Source: Winkia neuii subsp. neuii DSM 8576
GTDB taxonomy: Bacteria > Actinomycetota > Actinomycetes > Actinomycetales > Actinomycetaceae
Assembly: GCF_000420405.1 (NCBI RefSeq)
Contig: NZ_ATUW01000002.1
Span: 280,338-344,337 of the forward strand
Direction: 5' to 3'
Length of the DNA: 64,000 nt
In this document: positions 9,340-17,716 of the stretch, one piece after another
Position numbering within the stretch: position 1 is the stretch's first letter
Layout: the number at the start of each line of letters is the position of its first letter
The notes under the pieces: model-generated
Seen by the model: only the letters and a program-made list of their open reading frames with translations
The model's database searches: none
Told to the model about the DNA's origin: nothing
Position numbers and translations under genes: made by a program

Positions 9340-10605
9340 ATGCGAATACTGATTCTGTCGCAGCTGTGGGAGCCCGAGAGCGGGATTTCCCAGCGGCGCG
9401 CAAGCAAACTTACCCAGTGCCTGCTGGATGCTGGCCACGACATTACGGTCGTGGCTTCGCCGCCGCACTATCCCGGAGGCAAGTTGATTTCCCCTGCCCC
9501 GCAGCATCAGCCGGGGGGATTTGAACGCCGAGGGCCACATTACCGGATTTACCGTACGGCGTTTCGCGAACACGATTTTTCTTTGCCCTCCCGTATTGGC
9601 GACCAGGCCATATTCATGTGTTCAGCGTTTGCAAAGGCTTTTTCGCTCTGCCTAAAAAATCGCTACGGCCTGCTTATTTCCACTGCGCCGCCGATGCCGA
9701 ACCTGTTTGCCCAGCGAGTACTTGCCGACATTTTTCGGCTACCTACTTTGGTGGACTTGCGCGATGCGTGGCCCGATCTTTTGGATTATTTGGGCGAGGG
9801 CAACACCCCCACGAGCGTACCTGCCAAAGTACGGGCCCAACTCATGGCCGCCCTGGGCGGAGTAACCAAGGTGGCTATGCGACGGTGTATCCGTCGAGCG
9901 GGGGCCCTTACGGTTACTTCCGCTGATTTTGCCGCCTCTTTGCGCGAGCGCACCCACTCCCACGTGGGGCTCGTGTACAACACGCTCGATGCCGCCCCCG
10001 CGGTGATCGCGGCTAACCGCCAGGTGGCCGGGGAGTTGCGAATCCTCTACGCGGGCAACATTGGACGCGCCCAGGGGCTCGGTACTGCCTTTGACGCCCT
10101 GCGCATCTTGCAGCGTCGGCAAATTCCGGTCAGGCTGCGTTTGGTTGGCGGCGGAGCCCACCTGCCTACGCTGCGCCGGCGCGCAAAAGAGGCGCAGCTA
10201 CCAGTCGAATTCGTTTCCCGGGTGCGGCGGGAAGAACTGGGGGAACACTTCGAGTGGGCCCACACCGCACTCGTCACGTTGCGCGACTGGGAGCCTTTGC
10301 GCTCTACCGTCCCCTCAAAGCTCTTTGAAGATCTGTACCGGGGAATTCATGTGACGGTCAGCGCCAACGGGGAGTCGGCAAAAATAATCTCGGCTGCCCG
10401 AGCCGGCAGTGCCGTTCCCGCCGGCGACGGCCTGGCACTAGCCGACCTGTGGCAGGATCTCTACGAGCATCCTGCCCAACTGCAAGTGGGCGGGGCCGGA
10501 CGCACCTGGATTAGCCAGCACGCTGCCTCTGCACAGCAGACGCGCAACTTTTTGGAGGCCGTGGCAGCGGCCACTCGCCCTCTAAAGCAGCGGGGGAAGG
10601 TTTAG
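9340..10605 (+). CDS. Glycosyltransferase family 4 (WbuB-like)
   Basis: 421 residues from ATG 9340, where the Rossmann start MRILILSQLWEPESG begins; an open frame reaches back to 9193 but that part runs into the divergent LCP promoter and looks non-coding. GT-B features: N-terminal acceptor domain with ITVVASPPHYPGG and LVDLRDAWPDLL, then LRILYAGNIGRAQGLGTAFDAL and VPSKLFEDLYRGIHVTVSANGESAKII, which matches the C-terminal donor-site loop of WbuB/WcaI-type retaining transferases. It should add a sugar, often an N-acetylated amino sugar, to the lipid-linked intermediate. The 3' end overlaps the convergent DUF6270 gene by 24 bases. The ribosome-binding site is weak. Confidence 0.88.
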   Translation: MRILILSQLWEPESGISQRRASKLTQCLLDAGHDITVVASPPHYPGGKLISPAPQHQPGGFERRGPHYRIYRTAFREHDFSLPSRIGDQAIFMCSAFAKAFSLCLKNRYGLLISTAPPMPNLFAQRVLADIFRLPTLVDLRDAWPDLLDYLGEGNTPTSVPAKVRAQLMAALGGVTKVAMRRCIRRAGALTVTSADFAASLRERTHSHVGLVYNTLDAAPAVIAANRQVAGELRILYAGNIGRAQGLGTAFDALRILQRRQIPVRLRLVGGGAHLPTLRRRAKEAQLPVEFVSRVRREELGEHFEWAHTALVTLRDWEPLRSTVPSKLFEDLYRGIHVTVSANGESAKIISAARAGSAVPAGDGLALADLWQDLYEHPAQLQVGGAGRTWISQHAASAQQTRNFLEAVAAATRPLKQRGKV

Positions 10606-11709
10606 CGCCGCCCGCACCTGCTTGTTCTGGTGGCGGTAGAAGCCTGGGACGTAGTGGTATGGCCCCGCTCCCCACTTGTGGTTTGGGTCGGCCACTTGCA
10701 GGTGCGCAGGGTAGGTGATGAACGTGACCGACGGGGTTAGTTTTTTCACGAGGGCGTAGGTGGCTGCCAAATTCTTATTTGCCCAGCTGATGGTTTTCCC
10801 GTTGGGCAACAATGCTCCGCTGGTGTCGCGCAGGGCCCAAAAGGCCCTATTTACTAGCACTTTCCCTAGGGGGGCTGCTGCCACTAAGCGCTGCCAGGCG
10901 GGCGCGAAAGCCTGCCAATACCGCTTTGAGGCCCATTTGGTAATTGCGTAATCTTTTGCTTTTAGCCCGGCTCGTTTCAGTTCAGTGGAGTAAGTGAAGT
11001 AACCGCCCCTGCCAGACAGCAGTGGGAAGCGTTCGTCCGCAAAATCTACTAACACTCCTCCGGAGGTGGAGTGGGCTAACGCCTGGGGGGCGCTGCGAGC
11101 TAAATCGTCCGCTACAACTCGGCGTTGAAACTGCGAAGGATTTGCCGACAGATCTAACCCGGCTAGGTAGGAGGGCTCCCTGTCGAAAGCTGAAGCCACG
11201 GAGGAGCGGGCAAAGTAGTGTCCCAGCTGCGCGGCCCCCGCATATTCGAAGGCGTCGCGGCTGACGCAAGATCCGAACACATCCACCTGCTGCGGTAAGG
11301 CCGGGGCAAAAACGTTCACGAATACGGGCTCGTTGCCCTTCCACTGGGCCAAAAATGGTCGCACTAGCTTCCCACGAGCGCCCTCGTAGGAAAAACGCAC
11401 GTGGAAGTTCCCCCTGGGATCGGCCTGCACGTAGGTGTACCAAAAACCCGAGCGGGAATAGGCCATTCCCCCAACTGGATCGGCGCGCCCGCGGGTGGCC
11501 AAGCCGAGCAACACCTTTTGGCCGGCACCCATGAGCAGCTGCCCCCTGAGGTGGCCTCGGCCCTTCTCGTCGAGTCGCACCTGCAGGCCCATCCGCCCTA
11601 GCAGGTGGCTGTAGGGACCGCACCCGTTTTTTGGCGCGTACAGGCTATTGTGGACCGGCAACGCCCGCGGGTGGCTGCTTAAGAACTGTTGTAGCGCTGC
11701 TTCGCGCAA
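10582..11709 (-). CDS. DUF6270 (SGNH-like) protein of the polysaccharide locus
   Basis: 375 residues. Residues ~1-130 are a beta-rich module (RLDEKGRGHLRGQLL, FHVRFSYEGARGKLVRPFL). From ~140 the protein carries VDVFGSCVSRDAFEY, the signature of DUF6270, an SGNH-hydrolase-like family found in capsule and cell-wall glycan loci, where the Ser may be nucleophile. Near the C-terminus, FITYPAHLQVADPNHKWGAGPYHYVPGFYR holds conserved His/Asp positions that could complete a triad. It may add or remove an acyl substituent on the glycan; this is inference. The start is TTG at 11709, supported by AGGAGG four bases upstream. No signal peptide is visible, so it is probably cytoplasmic. Confidence 0.72.
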   Translation of the reverse strand: MREAALQQFLSSHPRALPVHNSLYAPKNGCGPYSHLLGRMGLQVRLDEKGRGHLRGQLLMGAGQKVLLGLATRGRADPVGGMAYSRSGFWYTYVQADPRGNFHVRFSYEGARGKLVRPFLAQWKGNEPVFVNVFAPALPQQVDVFGSCVSRDAFEYAGAAQLGHYFARSSVASAFDREPSYLAGLDLSANPSQFQRRVVADDLARSAPQALAHSTSGGVLVDFADERFPLLSGRGGYFTYSTELKRAGLKAKDYAITKWASKRYWQAFAPAWQRLVAAAPLGKVLVNRAFWALRDTSGALLPNGKTISWANKNLAATYALVKKLTPSVTFITYPAHLQVADPNHKWGAGPYHYVPGFYRHQNKQVRAALNLPPLL

Positions 11710-11776
11710 AAGACCTCCTCTTGTCTACTTCACGATAATAGAGGGCGAGCCCCACATTTTGGGTATCATCGATGCC

Positions 11777-12769
11777 ATGATCGCCGCCGGACTGCCACCT
11801 GAGATTGCTCGCCGTTTAGACGCAGAGCTTTCCAAACTAACTGGTAGGGCCCGCTCGCAGGCGCCGGACCTATCCTATTTGCGCGGCAAAAGAGTACTTG
11901 TAACCGGCGCCGGCGGGTCTATAGGTTCCGAACTGGCACGCCAGCTGTGGCATGCCCAGCTAGAAGAATTAGTCTTGCTCGACCGCGACGAATCTGCCCT
12001 GCACGCCCTCCAGCTGCAGCTCGAAGGGCGAGCGCTCATGACTAGTGACGAATTGGCGCTTTGTTCCATTAGAGATTTAGATGCGCTGGAAAATATTTTT
12101 GCCGCCCACAGGCCCCAAATCGTTTTTCACGCCGCCGCGCTCAAGCATCTGCCACTACTCGAAAAATTCCCCGCAGAGGCCTACAAAACCAACACGCTCG
12201 GCACCGCCAACGTTTTGCAGGCAAGCCGGCATGCAGAGCGGCTGGTAAACATTTCCACGGATAAGGCGGCAGCCCCGTCCTCGGCGCTCGGAAAGTCAAA
12301 GTATCTGGCCGAAAGGCTCACCGCCGCCTATGGAAAGGGCAAAGCCTACGCCTCGGTTAGGTTTGGCAACCTGCTAGCATCGCGAGGCTCTGTGGTGCAT
12401 TCGCTATACCACCAGATCGTTCGCGAGAGGCCCGTAACCATTACGCACCCGCAGGCGAAGCGCTACCTAATGACCATTTCGGAAGCCTGCAGTTTACTCC
12501 TCGAGGCGGCCCGCCTAGGCCGCGATGGGCAGGTCCTAGCTATGCGCATGGGTAACCAGGTCGGGGTTTTGGAGCTGGCGCGCACGCTCATGGACATACT
12601 TGGCCGGGAGGCGCCCGTAGAATATACCGGCTTGCGCGAGGGCGAAAAGCTTTCTGAACAGCTATTTTCCCCCACGGAACAGCCGGTTGCGGGCCCATGC
12701 CCCAACTTGCTCTCGTGCCAGGTGCCGCCCCTTCTGCCAGACCAGCTAAGCGGCCTCAGTACCAGTTGA
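11777..12769 (+). CDS. CapD/FlaA1-like nucleotide-sugar 4,6-dehydratase/epimerase
   Basis: About 330 residues, an extended SDR without the membrane-bound N-terminal half seen in long WbpM/CapD proteins. After a short helical lead, LRGKRVLVTGAGGSIGSELA gives the NAD(P) site, ALKHLPLLEKFPAEAYKTN is the family hallmark, and NISTDKAAAPSSALGKSKYLAER carries the catalytic region. The later VRFGNLLASRGSVV and YTGLREGEKLSEQLF are typical of PseB/CapD. It probably makes a UDP-4-keto-6-deoxy-HexNAc precursor. The ATG at 11777 is chosen; TTG at 11759 after GAGGGCGAG is an alternative. It is divergent from the DUF6270 gene with only ~67 bases between them and overlaps the convergent lytic-protein gene by 14 bases. 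Confidence 0.87.
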   Translation: MIAAGLPPEIARRLDAELSKLTGRARSQAPDLSYLRGKRVLVTGAGGSIGSELARQLWHAQLEELVLLDRDESALHALQLQLEGRALMTSDELALCSIRDLDALENIFAAHRPQIVFHAAALKHLPLLEKFPAEAYKTNTLGTANVLQASRHAERLVNISTDKAAAPSSALGKSKYLAERLTAAYGKGKAYASVRFGNLLASRGSVVHSLYHQIVRERPVTITHPQAKRYLMTISEACSLLLEAARLGRDGQVLAMRMGNQVGVLELARTLMDILGREAPVEYTGLREGEKLSEQLFSPTEQPVAGPCPNLLSCQVPPLLPDQLSGLSTS

Positions 12770-13997
12770 CCGACTGAGAATGCGACCAGGCCCCGCAGGG
12801 ATCACCATAGCGGCCCGCAATATAGCCAAGCCCCCACTTGATCTGAGTGGCCGGATTAGTCCTCCAGTCTTCACCAGCCGACGCCATCTTTGACCCGGGC
12901 AGGGACTGGGGAATCCCATAGGCGCCCGAGCTGGAATTTTCAGCATGCACGTTCCAGTGCGACTCTTTGTTCCACAGGTTGATCAGACATGCCGTCTGGT
13001 CGGCTCCCCAACCGCGCTCAGAAACCATGGAAGCTGCAATTCGCTGGGCATCCTCGGGGCTGGCCTGCCCCTCGCTGGCACGACGCAATACGTCCTCGTC
13101 TACGCCCTCAGGAGCAGGCTTAGTTCCCACCTTAACGACTTCTGTTTCGGGTTCAGCGGTCTTTTGCTCGCTCAACTTCACAGAATGCACTTCCTCGCCA
13201 TCGTGCTTCTCAAAGTAAATGGTGGAGGCAATATTTCCCTTTTTACCCTTGTGAAGGACTTTTTTGGTTCCGACGTACGCTTCTGGGTCGGGCTCAGCTT
13301 CAGTCTTAAAATCGATTTGCTTATTTTGGACACGAGTGCCGCGCTCAACTCTAGTGACTTTTACAGACATCTTCCCGTCCGAATAAGTAGCACGCACCTG
13401 ATCTATTGGGCTCACTTTGACGCCAGCCTTAGCCAGAACCGTTGCAGCCTCAGCGCCCGAAGGGGCCTGCACGCTCTTAGTTTTCCCGTCGACCTCGACG
13501 GTTACGAGCTGGTCCTTAGAAACTAGCGGGACCGCATTGCCGGAGCCACCACTGCGCGAAACGGCCACTTGCACCTTTTCGTCTGTAGCAGCCAACGCCT
13601 TTACCGCATCCCCCGTAGAAGGTGCAGCCACCAAGGTCTGCTTCGGAGTGGAGTCAGATCCGCGCGAATAAGACACCGGCCTAGCCGAAGTAACCGACAC
13701 CGTCTGCCCTTCCTCTAGGGAAGCCTCCTTCGCCGGCGTGACCTTGTCGAAGCGAGAAGTCTTCACCCCCGCAACCCGCAACGCATCCGAGACCGACTGC
13801 GAATACATCGACACCGGGCGCTTTACCCCATCCACGCTCACGTACACGTTCCGGTAGCTGGAGGCCACGGCTGTGCCTGCAGTAGCGACAACTGCCAGAG
13901 CCGCAGCGGAAGCCAGAATCGCCGGCCTGCGGACCGAAGGAGAGGACTTGCCAAAGAAAACCTCGGCCTTTGAAGCCTTAGCAGAGTGCTTACCCAC
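12756..13997 (-). CDS. Secreted DUF348/G5 protein with SLT-like lytic transglycosylase domain
   Basis: 413 residues. A basic N-terminus and one hydrophobic helix (AILASAAALAVVATAGTAVA) direct export or anchoring. DUF348 ubiquitin-like repeats follow (VYVSVDGVKRPVSMYSQSV and a second near LVTVEVDGKTKSVQAPSGA), then a G5 domain around residues 235-300. The C-terminal ~95 residues contain LINLWNKESHWNV and SSGAYGIPQSLPG, the Glu and G-A-YG-I-PQ pattern of SLT-type lytic transglycosylases rather than the Rpf fold. It should cleave or bind peptidoglycan. GTG start with GGGGGAG upstream; only nine bases separate it from the Rpf gene, so both are co-transcribed paralogues with different catalytic ends. 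Confidence 0.87.
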   Translation of the reverse strand: MGKHSAKASKAEVFFGKSSPSVRRPAILASAAALAVVATAGTAVASSYRNVYVSVDGVKRPVSMYSQSVSDALRVAGVKTSRFDKVTPAKEASLEEGQTVSVTSARPVSYSRGSDSTPKQTLVAAPSTGDAVKALAATDEKVQVAVSRSGGSGNAVPLVSKDQLVTVEVDGKTKSVQAPSGAEAATVLAKAGVKVSPIDQVRATYSDGKMSVKVTRVERGTRVQNKQIDFKTEAEPDPEAYVGTKKVLHKGKKGNIASTIYFEKHDGEEVHSVKLSEQKTAEPETEVVKVGTKPAPEGVDEDVLRRASEGQASPEDAQRIAASMVSERGWGADQTACLINLWNKESHWNVHAENSSSGAYGIPQSLPGSKMASAGEDWRTNPATQIKWGLGYIAGRYGDPCGAWSHSQSVNWY

Positions 13998-14006
13998 TTA
14001 CTCCCC

Positions 14007-15146
14007 CTACATCAATCCCAAAGATGCCGCACAACCGGGCCACTGCCCCCAGCCGGCCTGCTGTTGCAATTTCTGGGCCCTCATAGTCTGCTCGGCGGCC
14101 GAAGCGTCGGAAGGCAGGCCAGATCCACCCATTGCGTGCCAAGTGGAGGCAGTGAACTGGTAGAGGCCGTAGAAACCGTTACCGGTATTGGTAGCCGGGT
14201 TGCCCCCCGACTCGCACTGCGCCAGCTGCGCCCACACTCCAGCGGGAGCCGAACCGGTGCCCCGGCCCGGGCGAGCTGAGGATTCTTCAGAGTGCGAGCT
14301 AGTTTCCCGCTCGGCCTCTTTTTCTTCCTTAGTGCCCACGTGCACAACTTCTTCGACTAGCTCCTGGGTCTTCTTAGTGCTGAGCGGGGTTTCGTGAACT
14401 ACCTTGCCGTTCTCGGTAACCTGGTAGCTGACCTTCTGCACTACCTCGTCTTTCCCCTGCTGGGTAACCTTAGTTTGGCCCTTGGGCAGATCCGCATCCT
14501 CGACCTTCTTAGTGGGATGCTTCTTGGTTACTTCGTCCTTGCTCACGGTACCGCGACCCACCCGCGTAACAGTGACGGTGGGGCCATCCTGGCCAGCACT
14601 CACCTGGGTACGGTCCAAAGGAGCCACCTTCACATTGGCAGCTGCGAGCACCTGGTCTACGGTCTGCCCAGCCTTGGCAGCAACCTTCTTCTTAGCGTCC
14701 CCATCCTGAATCAGAACCGAGGTACTCTTGGCAGAAATCGGCAGCGGGTCAGAAGTATTGGAAGGCCTTTTAGCGCTTACAGCCCCATTGCCCTGGGTAG
14801 CCGACACGTCCGAGATAGAGCGGGCGGCAGACTTTACTTGCTGCTCGCCCGAATCTTTGGCCACAGTGAAATCTTTGGCCCGGCGAATCTGAATTCGCTG
14901 CCCGGCGGATATTCCGCTGGCGCGGGCGGGGCTAACCGAGTCGGCCCTACCAACGGGAACCTGTGCGTCAGCCAACACCTCGTGCACATTCGAGCCCCAG
15001 GTAGAGACCGGGCGGGACACGCCGTCGACCTCGACAAGTACCTGTTTGTGGCCCATAGCTACCGCGGTGGCGGCCGTACCTACAACGGCCAAAGAAGCCA
15101 CTGCCGCGGTAGCTGCTGCACGTTTAAAAACTTTGCTGTCAGTCAT
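14007..15146 (-). CDS. rpfB: Resuscitation-promoting factor (RpfB-like)
   Basis: 379 residues with the RpfB plan: N-terminal membrane/signal helix, DUF348 repeats (VLVEVDGVSRPVSTWGSNV and a second near residue 145), a G5 domain around 215-290, a low-complexity Glu/Ser linker, and the C-terminal Rpf lysozyme-like domain. That domain shows VWAQLAQCESGGNPATN, with the catalytic Glu in CESGG, then GFYGLYQFTASTWHAMGGSG and a final Cys forming the usual disulfide. Rpf proteins cleave peptidoglycan and stimulate growth from dormancy. AGGAACCT precedes the ATG. It follows tatD as in many actinobacteria, but ksgA and ispE, usually next, are absent; a second lytic protein is there instead. Confidence 0.93.
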   Translation of the reverse strand: MTDSKVFKRAAATAAVASLAVVGTAATAVAMGHKQVLVEVDGVSRPVSTWGSNVHEVLADAQVPVGRADSVSPARASGISAGQRIQIRRAKDFTVAKDSGEQQVKSAARSISDVSATQGNGAVSAKRPSNTSDPLPISAKSTSVLIQDGDAKKKVAAKAGQTVDQVLAAANVKVAPLDRTQVSAGQDGPTVTVTRVGRGTVSKDEVTKKHPTKKVEDADLPKGQTKVTQQGKDEVVQKVSYQVTENGKVVHETPLSTKKTQELVEEVVHVGTKEEKEAERETSSHSEESSARPGRGTGSAPAGVWAQLAQCESGGNPATNTGNGFYGLYQFTASTWHAMGGSGLPSDASAAEQTMRAQKLQQQAGWGQWPGCAASLGLM

Positions 15147-15268
15147 AGGTTCCTATCAAGTAAGTTTATCGAACGTATACGATCGTAACCATTTCGTGAC
15201 ATTTAGTCTATGGCAAAGTTATAAATAACGGTGTGAACCCGCCCTCGTAAAGCCGCTGAACTGGAAAT

Positions 15269-16261
15269 TTACCCCAAAGAAACCGAATAAACCTGCACCG
15301 TGTTGGCAAGCAGCTGCCGGCAAGTTTGCGCCAATTCGTCAGCCAACACCTGCTCAGACTTCTCCATTGCCTTGCCAAGAGCGTCGTCGTCTTGAGTGGG
15401 CCCAACCCCGTCTGCAATAGCCCACAGTGCAGCGATCCGCCGCACTGTAAACGGCATTAGATAGGAGGCGTTAGGCTGGCCCCGATGCGCCTGAGCCGTC
15501 AAATATGGAGCATCCGTTTCCACCAGAACCAGCTCCCTGGGCAGCGCCAGGAGCGCTCGCCGCAGATGCTCATTGGCAGGGTAGGTAAGGGTACCCGAAA
15601 ACGAGGCATACCAACCATTTTCGGCGAGCACCCGAGCCATTTCTTCGTCCCCGCTGTAGCAGTGAAACACGGTGCGGGCAGGGGCGCCCATGTCAAGAAG
15701 GGTTTCAATCGTGTCTGAGTGAGCCTCGCGATCGTGAATTTGCAACGGCAAATCCAATTCCTTGGCCAATTCGATGTGTGCCCTAAAGGATTCCAACTGA
15801 TACTGCTTGCCCGCCTCGGAAGTGCGGTAGTAATCCAAGCCGGTCTCGCCTACCGCCACTACCCGCCGGTCGCGGCACAGCTGGCCCACGCGGGCAATTG
15901 CCTCCTCAAGCGAAACCTGGTGGTGGGCTTGCCTTTCATGGGTGAGCCCATCTGGAGACTTTTCTACAAACCCCGCATGGAGGGCGGCCTCGTTCGGATG
16001 AATAGCCAGGGCGGCCCACTGATTTTGCCCCAACTGGTCCAAAGTAGGCTCTAGCTCGGGCAGCTCGCATCCGGAAGTTATCATGCCAGCAACATTTACC
16101 TGCTTAGCCAACTGAACCTGCCGCTCCCTAGGCACGCGCACGCCCTCGGGATTGGGAATCTCGCCCTCGTGCAAAGGCAGGTGTGTGTGGTTGTCGATTA
16201 CTGGCGACGGCAAGGCAATAGGAGCCTGCGCCCACCCTCGTTTGCGCCTAGATTTACCCAT
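15269..16261 (-). CDS. tatD: TatD family metal-dependent deoxyribonuclease
   Basis: 330 residues, slightly longer than usual because of a basic N-terminus (GKSRRKRGWAQ). Metal ligands are visible in order: IDNHTHLPLHEGE, VAVGETGLDYYRTS, LPLQIHDREAH, TVFHCYSGDEE and LVETDAPYLTAQAHRG, matching the TatD TIM-barrel nuclease family (3'-5' DNase, DNA repair and fragmentation). The ATG is four bases after the stop of the LysR gene, so the two are probably read together. About 120 A/T-rich bases separate it from rpfB, room for a separate rpf promoter. The tatD-rpfB order is conserved in actinobacteria, though metG normally precedes tatD and is 37 kb away here. Confidence 0.93.
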   Translation of the reverse strand: MGKSRRKRGWAQAPIALPSPVIDNHTHLPLHEGEIPNPEGVRVPRERQVQLAKQVNVAGMITSGCELPELEPTLDQLGQNQWAALAIHPNEAALHAGFVEKSPDGLTHERQAHHQVSLEEAIARVGQLCRDRRVVAVGETGLDYYRTSEAGKQYQLESFRAHIELAKELDLPLQIHDREAHSDTIETLLDMGAPARTVFHCYSGDEEMARVLAENGWYASFSGTLTYPANEHLRRALLALPRELVLVETDAPYLTAQAHRGQPNASYLMPFTVRRIAALWAIADGVGPTQDDDALGKAMEKSEQVLADELAQTCRQLLANTVQVYSVSLG

Positions 16262-16265
16262 GGGC

Positions 16266-17144
16266 CTATTCTAGCCAACGCCGCTTTACCTGCTCCGAAC
16301 AGGCAATGAATTCAGCCGCAGCAGGCGAAACTCGGCCCTTCGGATAAGCCAGCCCAAACTGCAGCTGATACGGAGGATCCACGGGAACTACCGCCACTTT
16401 CCCGGTCCAAGCCGCCGCCATAGGGGCCACATTCAGCGAGGCGCCCAAGCCGGCCTCCACCAGCAGGTAGGTGGTGTAAGAATCCGCCGACGTCAGCTTC
16501 ACATCCGGGACTACCCCGCAATCTTTCAAGTACTGGTCCGCGTCCATGGCCGTTTCCAAATGGGTGCGCACGAAAGGCTGCCCATCAAAAACCTGCGCCG
16601 GCACCCGCTTCGCCCGCGCGTAAGGATGCCCGGGAGGCAACCATGCCACCAACTCCACATTCTGCAGGGCCAGCCAGCTAAATCCTTCGGCGCGCGAGGT
16701 GAGCAGGGCACAATCAACGCGCCCCTGTTCGAGAAGAGCAACTACCTGCGAAGTACCGCCCTCTTCAACGCGCATGTCAATGCCCGGATGCTTTTCAGCA
16801 AAAGCCACGGCAATGCGCGGAAGCCAAATTGCTGCCGCCGAATGTTTAGTGCCAACTGTTATCTCACCCACTTCCACACCGCGCAGACGGGAGGCGAGCT
16901 GGCTGGCCAAAGCGTGCGCACGCACCACCTGACGAGCGGCCGGCAGCAGCTTTGCGCCCTCGCTGGTCAAAGTAATGCCCTTCGAAGTACGCCGCAACAG
17001 CTCTAGGGACAGTTCCGCCTCCAGAGCGTTGACCAGGCGAATTATTCCCGAGGGCGTGTACCCCAGTTCCCTGGCCGCCCCCGAGAGAGAGCCCTGTTCC
17101 GCAGCGGCGACAAAGGCCAAATAGCGGGTTGAATCGGAGCTCAC
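16266..17144 (-). CDS. LysR family transcriptional regulator
   Basis: About 292 residues. The winged HTH is at the N-terminus: YLAFVAAAEQGSLSGAARELGYTPSGI then LVNALEAELSLELLRRTSKG. The substrate-binding domain follows (VGEITVGTKHSAAAIWLPRI, VDCALLTSRAEGFS). I choose GTG 17144, preceded by GGGGGTAGAT; a TTG at 17156 is an alternative. LysR regulators usually control a divergent gene, and uspA-MFS starts 140 bases away on the other strand, making that pair the likely target. The ~130-base A/T-rich gap should carry both promoters. The effector cannot be told from sequence. Confidence 0.88.
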   Translation of the reverse strand: MSSDSTRYLAFVAAAEQGSLSGAARELGYTPSGIIRLVNALEAELSLELLRRTSKGITLTSEGAKLLPAARQVVRAHALASQLASRLRGVEVGEITVGTKHSAAAIWLPRIAVAFAEKHPGIDMRVEEGGTSQVVALLEQGRVDCALLTSRAEGFSWLALQNVELVAWLPPGHPYARAKRVPAQVFDGQPFVRTHLETAMDADQYLKDCGVVPDVKLTSADSYTTYLLVEAGLGASLNVAPMAAAWTGKVAVVPVDPPYQLQFGLAYPKGRVSPAAAEFIACSEQVKRRWLE

Positions 17145-17284
17145 ATCTACCCCCAAGCTAACTATAACAAACCATAATAGCCGGTGTTTCAGAATGGAGC
17201 TTCCATTATATCCGCCTCTACGACACTATTGAATGAACAGTTTTCCAGAAACATATTTACTGTTTTGCCAGAAAGGTATTCCCC

Positions 17285-17716
17285 GTGTGGTACAACTCCA
17301 TCCTTGCCACCTACGACGGTTCCCCGTCCTCGAAGCACTCGGTTTCGGTGGCCACCCAACTAGCTAAAGAAAACCCGAGCTCCCGCCTCATTTTGCTGCA
17401 CGTGGTTGCCCTGGGCACTGCGGCCATGGGCGGAGCTTCGCTGACTACCGAGGTGGTGGAGGCAGCTGAAGAAGCCCGGCGCTACCTCGATTCCGTTGCC
17501 GCCAAAGTAGAAGCAGAAACCAAAGTAGTTATTTTCAAAGGCGCCACAGCCGCCGATTCCATAGTCCGCATTGCCGGCAAATACCACTGCGACTTGATTG
17601 TTATGGGCTGCCACGGATCCGGCGGCTACAAAGGCTATCTAGGTTCGGTCTCCCACGCGGTGGTGGAAGCCGCCGGCGCAAACGTCTTGATCACCAAATA
17701 CAGGAGCAAAAACTAG
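17285..17716 (+). CDS. Universal stress protein (UspA domain)
   Basis: 143 residues, one Usp domain. It begins YNSILATYDGSPSSKHSV and ends with the ATP-binding type motif IVMGCHGSGGYKGYLGSVSHAVVEAA (G-x2-G-x9-G-S/T), so it probably binds ATP. Start is GTG with GAAAGG eight bases upstream. It shares a TAGTG overlap with the MFS gene, so stress protein and transporter are translationally coupled. The pair is divergent from a LysR regulator, which may control it. Confidence 0.9.
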   Translation: MWYNSILATYDGSPSSKHSVSVATQLAKENPSSRLILLHVVALGTAAMGGASLTTEVVEAAEEARRYLDSVAAKVEAETKVVIFKGATAADSIVRIAGKYHCDLIVMGCHGSGGYKGYLGSVSHAVVEAAGANVLITKYRSKN

